A stretch of DNA of 45,133 bases from assembly GCA_013288345.1 (NCBI GenBank), contig JABDCA010000023.1, forward strand, positions 1-45,133. Direction: 5' to 3'. Source of the DNA: Bacteroidota bacterium (lineage in GTDB: Bacteria > Bacteroidota > Bacteroidia > JABEUT01). A model generated the notes under the pieces. The model did no database searches and had not been told where the DNA came from. It saw only the letters and a list, made by a program, of their open reading frames with translations. A program made the position numbers and the translations under genes. Positions 15,051 to 23,095 of this stretch are shown piece after piece; positions within the stretch are counted from its first letter, which is position 1; every line of letters starts with the position of its first letter.

Positions 15051-15395
15051 TTAATTAAGATAACTCACTATAAGCAACACAAGCAAAGTTGCATTTATAC
15101 CTATTGTAGCAATTGATTTTAAAAATGACCATATCATGGCACAATAAACAAGCAGACTTAAACCTGCAACACCTGCCATATAATAGGCCCAGTGCGCGTG
15201 TTGTTCTATTCCGGTATAAGTAAGCATTTGAATTGCTCCGCAAGTAATAAGTATATGGCCATCCATAAGCAATCGCAATAGGTTACGGTCATATACTTTA
15301 CCATGCTCTGAACGTAATACAAATATGTCGTGCAAAATGCCATTAATAATAGCCCATGCTCCAGCTATAAGAACGGCTATGGAAAGGAAATTCAT
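15051..15395 (-). CDS. Small four-TM membrane protein
   Basis: I do not recognise this 114-residue protein. It has four hydrophobic segments (about 3-25, 46-62, 70-87 and 93-112), one loop with VLRSEHGKVYDRNLL, and an intramembrane-facing DGHILITCGA. It starts 32 bases after the SCO1-like gene and is probably co-transcribed with it. A role in copper or respiratory-complex assembly would fit the context but is only an inference. Confidence 0.7.
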   Translation of the reverse strand: MNFLSIAVLIAGAWAIINGILHDIFVLRSEHGKVYDRNLLRLLMDGHILITCGAIQMLTYTGIEQHAHWAYYMAGVAGLSLLVYCAMIWSFLKSIATIGINATLLVLLIVSYLN

Positions 15396-15427
15396 CTTGT
15401 GTTTTTATTTTTTAACTGCCACGAATT

Positions 15428-16066
15428 TCATTTCGCGTTTTCATTCTCTTCTTTCAATAACAAGTTAATATCAGTAATCAACCTATCTACATCACTGGTA
15501 ACTGTGCCGCTATATACACCACGTATACGCCCCTCCATATCAATTAAGGTAAGATTTTGCGAGTGCACTAAATACCCATCTGTCTCTGCGAGGTATGAAT
15601 GTATTGCCAGATCAAGTATTTGTTTTTTATCGCCTGTTAAAAAATACCACTGGTAAGGAACTGCATTATGTAGCTTAGCATATTGCAATAATGCAGGTAC
15701 CGAATCCTGTTCGGGTGTTACCGTATGCGATACAAACTTTACTTTACTGTTCCCGATAAATGCTTTTTGCACTCTCTCTAGTTCATTATTCATTTGCCTG
15801 CAAATACCGGGGCATGTAACAAAAAAGAAATTGGCCACATATACCTTATTACGGAATGTATCGGCAGTTACCACTTGCCCGAATTGGTCGGTAAGTTTAA
15901 AACCTGCTATAGTATGGTAAATAGTATCTTTTGTAATTGAATCAACTCTGCTTATGCCCATTATAGGCAAATAGCGGGATTCTTTTCTTTTACACTGTGT
16001 TAGAAATAGTATACATAATGCCAGTACTAATACTACTCCACACCTATTTATTTCTCTATTTTTCAT
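15428..16066 (-). CDS. SCO1/SenC-family copper-binding lipoprotein
   Basis: SCO proteins are thioredoxin-fold copper chaperones that help load the CuA site of cytochrome oxidases or act as thiol-disulfide reductases. The 212-residue product has a lipobox (LTQC, lipidated Cys25), the metal/redox motif CPGIC (Cys85, Cys89) in FFVTCPGICRQMNNEL, and the conserved distal histidine His168 in YLVHSQNLTLIDMEGR, giving the full Cys2-His site. Length is normal. It lies 23 bases after the large repeat protein gene ending at 16090 and 32 bases before a small membrane protein. No oxidase gene is in the window. Confidence 0.93.
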   Translation of the reverse strand: MKNREINRCGVVLVLALCILFLTQCKRKESRYLPIMGISRVDSITKDTIYHTIAGFKLTDQFGQVVTADTFRNKVYVANFFFVTCPGICRQMNNELERVQKAFIGNSKVKFVSHTVTPEQDSVPALLQYAKLHNAVPYQWYFLTGDKKQILDLAIHSYLAETDGYLVHSQNLTLIDMEGRIRGVYSGTVTSDVDRLITDINLLLKEENENAK

Positions 16067-16089
16067 ATAGCAAAGTAAACTAAAAACAA

Positions 16090-18438
16090 TTATCGCATTA
16101 AGGTTATGTTTCCTTTTTTAGAAACCTCAGTACCACCAACTAATACAACTTCTAATTCATATACATATACCCCACTATTCATTAACTCTCCATTATATCT
16201 GCCATCCCAACAATGACCTTGGTCATTGGTCCAGAAAACCCTATTTCCCCATCTGTCGAATATTGAAAAGTCCATAGATTGTATACATCCGCCATATACA
16301 CATTCAAAATCATTCTCATTATCTCCATTGGGAGAAAAAGCATTAGGAACAAATATACTTCTGCAATCTACATCTACTGTAATTGTCTTTTCAGCATTGC
16401 AACCACTATCGCTTGTTATTGTTACAGTATAGGTAGTATTTTGCAAAGGTGAAGCTAAAGGGTTTGGGCAATTAACACAGCTTAAGCCTGAAGACGGAAC
16501 CCATAGATATGTTATTCCTCCTGTAGCTGTTAGCTGCACATTATCTCCGCTAAAAATCACCGTATCACAACAGGCAATGACATTTGGCAATGGGTTAACA
16601 AATACCGTTGTGCTATCTTTCGCTTTACATAATCCATTCAATACTGTAACCGAATATTGAGTTTGAGTACCTGGTGAAACAGTAATACTACTTGTAGTAG
16701 CACCATTACTCCAGCTATACGAACTGCCTCCGGAAGCATTAAGTACAACAGAATTACCTGAACACATATACTGAGAGTGGCTTACCGCAGGTATAACTGT
16801 AGAGTCTACAGTAACTATTACTGCTTGAGTTCCCATACAGACACCTGTTTTACCTGTAATCGTATATGTAGTTGTAGTAGATGGTGTAGCAATTGTATTA
16901 GAACATGTAGCACAGCCAAGGCTAGTAGACGGGTTCCAAACAAAACTTGCAGCACCGGAAACTAAAAGACTAGTAGAATCCCCTTCACAAATGCTACCCG
17001 GAATAGCCGAACTCGTAATAGCAAGAACTCCCGGCTGAGCAGTTGAATCAACAATCTGAGCCATAAAAATTGCCTCATTACCTGTTAGTATCAACGAATC
17101 ATTTCCAACAATAAAAGGGTTTGTTTCAAAATCGCCACCAATATAAATAACCCCGCAAGGAGCAACACTTATGCCATTCTGATCGTCACCACCACTGCTA
17201 AGGGCTTTCGCCCACAAGCATGTACCACCTGCATCAAATTTTGCCACAAATAAAGGATCTGATGAAAAAAGTGGAGGGATGAGTGAAAAAGACCCAATAA
17301 CCATTGTATCGCTTGGAGTATAACCACCAGCTATATATACTTCGTCGTTTAAATTTGTACTTAAGGAATATACAATATCGCCTCCGGCGCCACCGGTGCT
17401 TTTTGCCCATGCTACTTTACCGGTTGAATCATATTTAACTAAAAATGAGCTGCCATTCGAACTTGCATTAAACACAGTTGAACCAAAAGTTACCACTGGG
17501 CTTGTCATATACCCGCCTACATAAATATTGCCTTTTATATCTGCACTATTTGAAAAAGCAACGTCGTCTGCAGTTCCGCCGGCACTGGTGACCCATTTAA
17601 CGTTACCTGCGCCATCATACCTGGCCAGGAACATATTTACACTGCCAGTATTAGTTAATTTTGTAGTGCCAACAGTAATGCTTGGGCTATTAAATGTGCC
17701 TGACAAATAAACATTACCAGAAGTATCTACACTAACCGATTTACCAACATCGGCACCTGATCCGCCAAGGCTTTTAACCCACATAAGCTTACCTGTGGAA
17801 TCGTATTTTGCCAGAAATATATTATCACTGCCTTTATTATGAAGCACTACAGAACCAAATGAGCATGCAAGGCTTGAATAAAGGCCTGTTAAGTATACAT
17901 TGCCTTTTGTATCAACACTTACCGAGTTGCCAACATCGGTACCTGAACCGCCAGCACTCTTTGCCCACAATACATTTCCCGAAGAATCATATTTAACAAG
18001 AAAAACATTAGCTCCTGAAGATGCAGTGGTAAGCGTAGTAGTGCCAAAAACAACTGAAGGGCTACCAAAAGAGCCTGTTACATATACGTTGGCCTTATCA
18101 TCTGTCGTCACCGCCTGGCCAACGGGAGAGCCTGTTCCACCTGGGTTTTTCGCCCAAACTACATTTCCTTTTGTGTTATACTTTACCAGAAACATACTTA
18201 CATTACCCGATAACGTAGTAAGAGTAGTTGAACCAAAACTTACCGATGGGCTATTAAAGGCCCCCGTTATATATCCATTCCCAGCATTGTCAGAACTTAC
18301 TGCATAACCTTCATTGTAACCAATCCCGTTAGTATTTTCACCCCACTGCCATACCTGCGCATTTACGTTACTGCAAAGCAGAAACATTGCGAAAACCAAA
18401 GCAAGTAAAAATTTATTTCTAGTTGGAGTAATGGTCAT
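16090..18438 (-). CDS. Secreted SBBP-repeat protein with gliding-type (CHU_C) C-terminus
   Basis: The 782-residue precursor has a signal peptide (ending near LLCSNVNAQ). There follow about seven repeats of roughly 55 residues (about 30-470) of the type GNVYLSGTFNS ... FGS..L ... NMFLAKYDSTGKVxWAKSxGG, the beta-propeller-like SBBP pattern. Next are two Ig-like cysteine-containing modules (about 475-690, e.g. SICEGDSTSLLVSG and CSGNSVVLNASGGSSYSWSNG). It ends with a CHU_C domain (692-782: FVPNAFSPNGDNENDFECVY, FDRWGNRVFW, WDGRYNGELMNSGVYVYELE), a type B sorting signal for T9SS. It is likely a surface adhesin or structural protein. Near-identical repeats give internal DNA similarity that can confuse assembly. 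Confidence 0.92.
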   Translation of the reverse strand: MTITPTRNKFLLALVFAMFLLCSNVNAQVWQWGENTNGIGYNEGYAVSSDNAGNGYITGAFNSPSVSFGSTTLTTLSGNVSMFLVKYNTKGNVVWAKNPGGTGSPVGQAVTTDDKANVYVTGSFGSPSVVFGTTTLTTASSGANVFLVKYDSSGNVLWAKSAGGSGTDVGNSVSVDTKGNVYLTGLYSSLACSFGSVVLHNKGSDNIFLAKYDSTGKLMWVKSLGGSGADVGKSVSVDTSGNVYLSGTFNSPSITVGTTKLTNTGSVNMFLARYDGAGNVKWVTSAGGTADDVAFSNSADIKGNIYVGGYMTSPVVTFGSTVFNASSNGSSFLVKYDSTGKVAWAKSTGGAGGDIVYSLSTNLNDEVYIAGGYTPSDTMVIGSFSLIPPLFSSDPLFVAKFDAGGTCLWAKALSSGGDDQNGISVAPCGVIYIGGDFETNPFIVGNDSLILTGNEAIFMAQIVDSTAQPGVLAITSSAIPGSICEGDSTSLLVSGAASFVWNPSTSLGCATCSNTIATPSTTTTYTITGKTGVCMGTQAVIVTVDSTVIPAVSHSQYMCSGNSVVLNASGGSSYSWSNGATTSSITVSPGTQTQYSVTVLNGLCKAKDSTTVFVNPLPNVIACCDTVIFSGDNVQLTATGGITYLWVPSSGLSCVNCPNPLASPLQNTTYTVTITSDSGCNAEKTITVDVDCRSIFVPNAFSPNGDNENDFECVYGGCIQSMDFSIFDRWGNRVFWTNDQGHCWDGRYNGELMNSGVYVYELEVVLVGGTEVSKKGNITLMR

Positions 18439-18512
18439 GTTAAAAATAAAAACACAATGAATTCAAAACACAAATAAAACTATTCAAATAATTCATTATC
18501 CGACAAATAAAA

Positions 18513-18546
18513 AAGTCCCGCTTCGCAATATAACGAAGCGGGACTT
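18513..18546 (-). terminator. Intrinsic terminator after the haem/copper T9SS protein
   Basis: A 13-bp stem AAGTCCCGCTTCG / CGAAGCGGGACTT with loop CAATATAA is followed on the minus strand by TTTTATTTG. It lies 22 bases after the stop at 18569 and separates this gene from the SBBP-repeat gene. Confidence 0.9.
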
Positions 18547-18568
18547 ATGTAACATAAACCAGAATTAT

Positions 18569-20137
18569 TTACCTTGCTATTACCAATCTGCCACTACAGC
18601 TTAGCTTGTTTGCAGTAATAGTATAAATATAAACACCGGTAGGTAGTGGACTTCCGCCATCATTTTTACCATCCCATGTGGTTTCATAATAACCGGCAGC
18701 ACTGGTTCTTTGATGTGTGGTAAGTGTTTTTACTTTAGCGCCATACATATTATATATAACAATAGATATATTGTTTGCAGGGGCACTTAAAGTATAACCT
18801 ATTTGAACTTGCTTATTGAACGGATTAGGATAAGCCTTGGTAGAAATAGTAGGTGCTGTTACCGTTTTCACAGCAAGTAGTGTATCACCCGACAACAAGT
18901 TAGTAATATTTATTGTATCATCACCCGGTTGGTAAAGCAGGTATTGGTATGAATCGAACAACATCTCATTAGATGTGGACGTACCTGCAACTACAAGTTG
19001 CGGAGGGTTATTGGGGTTGTTCGGGTTATTGGTTGTATTATCATATGTATGCGATGAGAATATGGTATAACCTGCAGGCACCTTAACCAACATTGGATAA
19101 GTATAATAACCCTGCCAGCTAAAATTCCAGTTATTAACACGTACAAGCGGAATAGTATCAATGCCTTTGTATGCATAGTTTACCATTTTAACACCTACTT
19201 TATGATTATGCGGGAACGTAGCGTATAACGAAACTGCTACAGGTACTGAATAAGTAGCGGTAAACGGATCAACTGTATTTGCAGGAATAACAAGTTTCCA
19301 GTTCTGAAGAATTGTTTTGTCATATATTTCTCTTATTCCGGTTGTACCAATTGGGTAGAAATAAATACGAACCTGGGTGCTGTCTACTTTTCCTCCTGTT
19401 CCGGCAGGGTAATGTATCTGAAATACTATGTTACATCCAGCTTTCAACCTAAAGCCAACTTTTAAAGGAGCTTTACCCGGAAATACAATCGGTCCTGCAC
19501 CAGGTGCATAACCACCAATACCCATATCAGTACCGGGCATGGTATAACATCCGCCTGAAAGATCACTGGCAGCAGTACCACTCGTATCCATACTTATAAG
19601 AGCATGGTGTACAATGGAAGGGTCGCCGGGAACAATTTCATAAGCACGTATAATACGGTCTTGGGTAAGACCTGTAGGCACTACAAAGCAATTGTAAGCA
19701 TCAGTTGTGGTAGCATTACTAGTAAACTTAGGTATCTTCACAATAAGATCAGGCTTGCCTTTTAACTGGTAGTCATTGGTATATGTAGGAGCCATTGGAG
19801 CAAGTGTAGTATCACCCGCGGTAGCTCCAGAATCTATCCAATTTATAATTTCATTCTTTTGGTAAGCTGTTAATACACGCTCGCCAAAAAAATGATGGTA
19901 AGCTGTATCAGGTGGCCATGGTGGCATAAGGTCAGCATTCACATAAGTCTTTATAAGATTTTTATAGGCGTAAGTTTGAGAATAACCCAATAATGACATA
20001 GGGCCAACACCAATAGGGTTATGGCATTTTGTACAATTGCCATAAAATATAGGCGCAACATCTTTATATGTGCTTTGTGCGTTTGCACTAAAAAAAGATG
20101 CCGTTACAAGGGCAACAATAATGTATAGTTTTTTCAT
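18569..20137 (-). CDS. Secreted haem c- and copper monooxygenase-like protein with T9SS tail
   Basis: The ATG at 20137 is chosen (522 residues) because it begins the signal peptide MKKLYIIVALVTASFFSANA; an in-frame upstream TTG/ATG gives no better start. A cytochrome c-like segment follows with the haem motif CTKCH (residues 35-39) and LMPPWPPD. The middle region (about 140-400) has paired histidines (SIVHHALISM, FQIHYPAGT, TFPHNHKVGVKM, FSSHTYDN) like the copper type II ascorbate-dependent (peptidylglycine) monooxygenase fold. The C-terminus is a FlgD-like/T9SS type A sorting domain (AYPNPFNKQVQIGYTLSAP ... GVYIYTITAN). Promoter and terminator mark a single-gene unit. The substrate is unknown. 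Confidence 0.87.
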   Translation of the reverse strand: MKKLYIIVALVTASFFSANAQSTYKDVAPIFYGNCTKCHNPIGVGPMSLLGYSQTYAYKNLIKTYVNADLMPPWPPDTAYHHFFGERVLTAYQKNEIINWIDSGATAGDTTLAPMAPTYTNDYQLKGKPDLIVKIPKFTSNATTTDAYNCFVVPTGLTQDRIIRAYEIVPGDPSIVHHALISMDTSGTAASDLSGGCYTMPGTDMGIGGYAPGAGPIVFPGKAPLKVGFRLKAGCNIVFQIHYPAGTGGKVDSTQVRIYFYPIGTTGIREIYDKTILQNWKLVIPANTVDPFTATYSVPVAVSLYATFPHNHKVGVKMVNYAYKGIDTIPLVRVNNWNFSWQGYYTYPMLVKVPAGYTIFSSHTYDNTTNNPNNPNNPPQLVVAGTSTSNEMLFDSYQYLLYQPGDDTINITNLLSGDTLLAVKTVTAPTISTKAYPNPFNKQVQIGYTLSAPANNISIVIYNMYGAKVKTLTTHQRTSAAGYYETTWDGKNDGGSPLPTGVYIYTITANKLSCSGRLVIAR

Positions 20138-20154
20138 TGATAAAGTATTTACAA

Positions 20155-20185
20155 CAAACATACAAATAATTTATTTGATTTCCAA
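20155..20185 (-). promoter_or_regulatory. Promoter TTG-N20-TATGTTTG for the haem/copper protein
   Basis: On the minus strand TTG (20185-20183), 20 bases, then TATGTTTG (20162-20155). The ATG at 20137 is 17 bases downstream. The same layout as the promoter at 10394-10424. Confidence 0.7.
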
Positions 20186-20214
20186 CTATGTGTTATTCAG
20201 CCATATAAAATAGG

Positions 20215-20721
20215 CTATTGAATCGTACCCCTTGGGCCAAGCTCAATAATATCCATGTCTTTTATATTATCGCCATCAATAACGAAGCGTAACATAGTGC
20301 GCACTTTATGAAAACCCTCCCTACCCGCTGCGCCAGGGTTGAGGTGCAAAATGTTCAGCTTTTTATCGTAAATAACTTTGAGTATGTGCGAATGGCCACA
20401 AATAAAAATATGCGGCGGCTTTTGCAACAATGCAATTTTTAATGATGCAGTATAATTTGGCGGGTAACCACCTATATGTGTTATCCAAACATCTTTCCGT
20501 TCGCATAAAAAGCGCTGGTTCTTGGGGCAAACAGTCCTTATCTTTTCACCATCAATATTTCCATAAACAGCCCTTATAGGCTTTATTTTGGCAAGGCGGT
20601 CATAAACATCTATTGTACCAATATCACCCGCATGCCATATTTCATCAGCCTTTTCAGCATGCTTGCAAATGGCATCATCAATGTAGCCGTGAGTATCTGA
20701 TAAAAGAAGAATACTTTTCAA
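20215..20721 (-). CDS. YfcE/MJ0936-type metallophosphoesterase with TTG start
   Basis: The 168-residue protein is a compact calcineurin-like phosphodiesterase. All metal-site blocks are present: LLLSDTHG (Asp9, His11), WHAGDIG, VYGNIDG, ITHIGGYP and FICGHSHI. Family members hydrolyse small phosphodiesters in the cytoplasm with Mn or Ni. The only usable start is TTG at 20721: the preceding in-frame codon is TAA and the first motif begins at residue 5. That TTG is formed at the very edge of the 29-bp inverted repeat bounding the neighbouring four-helix-bundle gene, so the repeat insertion appears to have replaced the original start region. Confidence 0.9.
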   Translation of the reverse strand: MKSILLLSDTHGYIDDAICKHAEKADEIWHAGDIGTIDVYDRLAKIKPIRAVYGNIDGEKIRTVCPKNQRFLCERKDVWITHIGGYPPNYTASLKIALLQKPPHIFICGHSHILKVIYDKKLNILHLNPGAAGREGFHKVRTMLRFVIDGDNIKDMDIIELGPRGTIQ

Positions 20722-20748
20722 TTACGAATTAAAAATTACGAATTACGA
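20720..20748 (+). repeat. 29-bp terminal inverted repeat, left copy
   Basis: The sequence starts AATTACGAATTAAAAATTAC and ends with ATTACGA. It is perfectly repeated in inverse orientation at 21104-21132, and once more with a single change at 34472-34500. It contains the stop codon of the four-helix-bundle gene and abuts the phosphoesterase start. Confidence 0.95.
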
Positions 20749-21102
20749 TTTATTGGCCTTTAATGTGACCTGTATTTTACCTAATATCCTACAAAGCTCC
20801 TCTGCATCTCCTAATAAGCTTTGCGACTCTTCTTTACTTAAGAAATCTGTCGCTTCTAATAGCTTTAGCCAATATATTGTTTCTCCGGCTTCTTTATATG
20901 AAATACTGATTTTAGATAAAAAATCTTTACCTGACTGTCCGCCAAGTGATTCTTCAATATTTGCACCAATTGAAGTACCGGAGCGCAATAATTGTTTAGA
21001 CAGCACAAACTCTTTCTTCTTTAATGTGAGGTATTTATAAGCCTTTACTATACGAATAGCAAATGCAAAACTTTTCTGTTGAACTACATTACCCGTTTTC
21101 AA
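20743..21102 (-). CDS. Four-helix-bundle protein (S23/IVP-like, TIGR02436 type) within inverted repeats
   Basis: The 119-residue protein matches the four-helix-bundle family first known from intervening sequences of 23S rRNA genes and also found free in many genomes. Diagnostic segments are LSKQLLRSGTSIGANIEESL (about 34-53), QSGKDFLSKISISYKEAGET and YWLKLLEATDF. Its molecular role is unresolved; relatives such as Avd bind nucleic acid in diversity-generating retroelements. The frame opens with TTG at 21102. Perfect 29-bp inverted repeats lie at both edges, with the stop codon inside the left repeat and the start 2 bases from the right one. The unit sits snugly between the phosphoesterase and the ABC exporter, suggesting it arrived as a small mobile unit. 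Confidence 0.92.
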   Translation of the reverse strand: MKTGNVVQQKSFAFAIRIVKAYKYLTLKKKEFVLSKQLLRSGTSIGANIEESLGGQSGKDFLSKISISYKEAGETIYWLKLLEATDFLSKEESQSLLGDAEELCRILGKIQVTLKANKS

Positions 21103-21103
21103 T

Positions 21104-21132
21104 TCGTAATTCGTAATTTTTAATTCGTAATT
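21104..21132 (-). repeat. 29-bp terminal inverted repeat, right copy
   Basis: This is the exact inverse of 20720-20748. It overlaps the end of the ABC exporter gene, whose stop codon (21131-21133) uses the repeat's last two bases. Confidence 0.95.
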
Positions 21133-22918
21133 AGTTAACGATTTCTTCCGTTAATTGCATTTCGTGCATTTCGTAATAATGGCCTTTTTGAGAGATAAGC
21201 TGTGCATGGCTGCCATATTCAATAAAACGGCCTTTTTCAAGTACCAAAATATTGTCGCACATTTTTACCGATGAAATACGATGGCTGACTATAATAGTTG
21301 TCCTGCCCAGCATTAGCTTGTGTATGTTCAATAATATTTCCTGCTCCGTATTGGTATCAACTGCCGAAAGACACTCATCGAACATTATAATATTGGGGGC
21401 TTTAAGCATGGCACGGGCAATAGAGATACGCTGTTTTTGTCCACCCGAAAGGGTAATACCCCTCTCTCCCACCATGGTTTCAAATGCCTCTTTAAACTCA
21501 ATTATATTATCATATATAGCAGCATCTTTCGAAGCTTTTTCTACCCGTTCTTTTAGCTTATCCTTATCAACACCCTTTTCGGTTACTGAGAATGAAACAT
21601 TATTTGCAATGGTATCTGAAAACAAAAACACCTCTTGTGGTACATAACCTATCTGCCTGCGTAACGATGATAATGGAAGTTCTCTGATGTCTTTATTATC
21701 TATTTTAATGGCACCATTGGTAACATCATACATCCTGCAAATAAGTTGCGTAACGGTAGATTTTCCGCTGCCTGTTTTGCCTACGATACCCAACGACTGA
21801 GCTTGCTTAATAGTAAACGACACATCATCTATTGCCCTGATGCCTGAATCGGGATAAACAAATGATACATGGTCAAACTGAATATCGCCATGTATTACAA
21901 CATCTTCATTAGTGGGACTAGAAATGCTTGGCTTGGTATTTAAAAATTCGTTGATACGTGTTTGCGAAGCAGCTGCACGTTGTGTGAGTGATGTTATCCA
22001 GCCCAAACTGGCAATAGGCATGGTCAATTTTGCCACATACAACATATACTTCGTTATCTCGCCAACAGATGATGACCCATTTAAAATAATATCACGTCCG
22101 CCAACAAGTAATACCAATACAGTGCTTATTCCTACCAACACCATCATAGCAGGCTGAAACAAAGAATCAACAATAGCCAGGTTCATATTACGTTCTTTAT
22201 ATACTTCACACTCTTTGTCGTAATCTTCGACAAGATTTTTTTCGAGGCTATATGATTTTATAACTCTTATACCCGAAAATGTTTCCTGTGCCTTGCTGAA
22301 TAAAATAGAAAGCTGCTTTTGTACATTGGTGCTCTTTTTATTTATCATGCTGCTTATATAATATATAGATATGTAAAGCAAAGGCATGGGAGAAAGGACC
22401 CATAAGGTAAGTTTTATGTTGGTTTGGAACATAACTATTAACGTAAAAGTAACAAGAGACAATGTATTCGTTGTGTACATAATGGCTGGGCCTAAGTACA
22501 TACGTACCCTACTCACATCCTCGCTTATGCGATTCATCAGGTCGCCTGTATTATTACGCCTGTAAAAAGCAGTATCAAGCTTTTGGTAGTGTTCAAACAC
22601 TTCGTTCTTTAAATCGAACTCAATAAGACGCGATGTTACAATAATGGTTTGGCGAGTCAGAAAAAGGAATATACCAGCAATTAAGTTCATCCCAAGGAAT
22701 ATCAGTACATTATTTCTAAGGTTCCTCAATCCAACATCAATTGGTTCATTATGATTGCCCAAATTTTTTATTATAGTGTTTGCTGAATCAACACCTTCAC
22801 CAGCGTATGGAATAGAATAAACACTAAACCAAGCATATAGTATCACAAATAATAAGCCACCTACCAGCCTTACACGGTATTTAAAAAGGTATTTATTTAA
22901 ATATAAAAGAGATTTCAC
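21131..22918 (-). CDS. ABC exporter, fused permease and ATPase (MsbA-like half-transporter)
   Basis: The 595-residue protein is a type IV ABC half-transporter that would homodimerise in the cytoplasmic membrane. Six TM helices occupy about residues 15-310, and the nucleotide-binding domain about 340-580. The ATPase motifs are complete: Walker A GKTGSGKST (380-388), Q-loop PQEVFLF, signature LSGGQKQR (490-497), Walker B IIMFDE (510-515), D-loop SAVD and H-loop His546. Members of this group export lipids, lipid A, peptides or drugs; MsbA-like lipid flipping is possible but not proven. The start is GTG at 22918. The stop codon overlaps the inverted repeat of the four-helix-bundle unit, which may have altered the last residues (EEIVN). 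Confidence 0.93.
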   Translation of the reverse strand: MKSLLYLNKYLFKYRVRLVGGLLFVILYAWFSVYSIPYAGEGVDSANTIIKNLGNHNEPIDVGLRNLRNNVLIFLGMNLIAGIFLFLTRQTIIVTSRLIEFDLKNEVFEHYQKLDTAFYRRNNTGDLMNRISEDVSRVRMYLGPAIMYTTNTLSLVTFTLIVMFQTNIKLTLWVLSPMPLLYISIYYISSMINKKSTNVQKQLSILFSKAQETFSGIRVIKSYSLEKNLVEDYDKECEVYKERNMNLAIVDSLFQPAMMVLVGISTVLVLLVGGRDIILNGSSSVGEITKYMLYVAKLTMPIASLGWITSLTQRAAASQTRINEFLNTKPSISSPTNEDVVIHGDIQFDHVSFVYPDSGIRAIDDVSFTIKQAQSLGIVGKTGSGKSTVTQLICRMYDVTNGAIKIDNKDIRELPLSSLRRQIGYVPQEVFLFSDTIANNVSFSVTEKGVDKDKLKERVEKASKDAAIYDNIIEFKEAFETMVGERGITLSGGQKQRISIARAMLKAPNIIMFDECLSAVDTNTEQEILLNIHKLMLGRTTIIVSHRISSVKMCDNILVLEKGRFIEYGSHAQLISQKGHYYEMHEMQLTEEIVN

Positions 22919-22990
22919 CTTAGTTTTTGTCTGTTATTTATCATAATTAATCTACCTTAATATAGCTTCAAACCCTGCTTTCCTGTTTTT

Positions 22991-23021
22991 TTGGGCGGGT
23001 ATAAAAATTAGTATAACTTTG
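22991..23021 (+). promoter_or_regulatory. Promoter TTG-N20-TAACTTTG for the amino-acid dehydrogenase
   Basis: TTG at 22991-22993 (within TTTTTTTG), 20 bases, then TAACTTTG at 23014-23021, matching the Bacteroidota consensus. The ATG at 23096 is 74 bases downstream, so the transcript has a leader of about 65 bases. Confidence 0.75.
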
Positions 23022-23095
23022 TCCCGCTCTTGATACCCTGTTATTCAATATAGAATGCAAAATTAACTATATTCCACAGAATAAAATTAATTGCT

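Noticed and set aside
16090..18438. Tandem repeats in the SBBP-type gene considered as a DNA-level tandem array
   Set aside because: The periodicity is explained by protein repeats with diverged codons; it is not a satellite or CRISPR.
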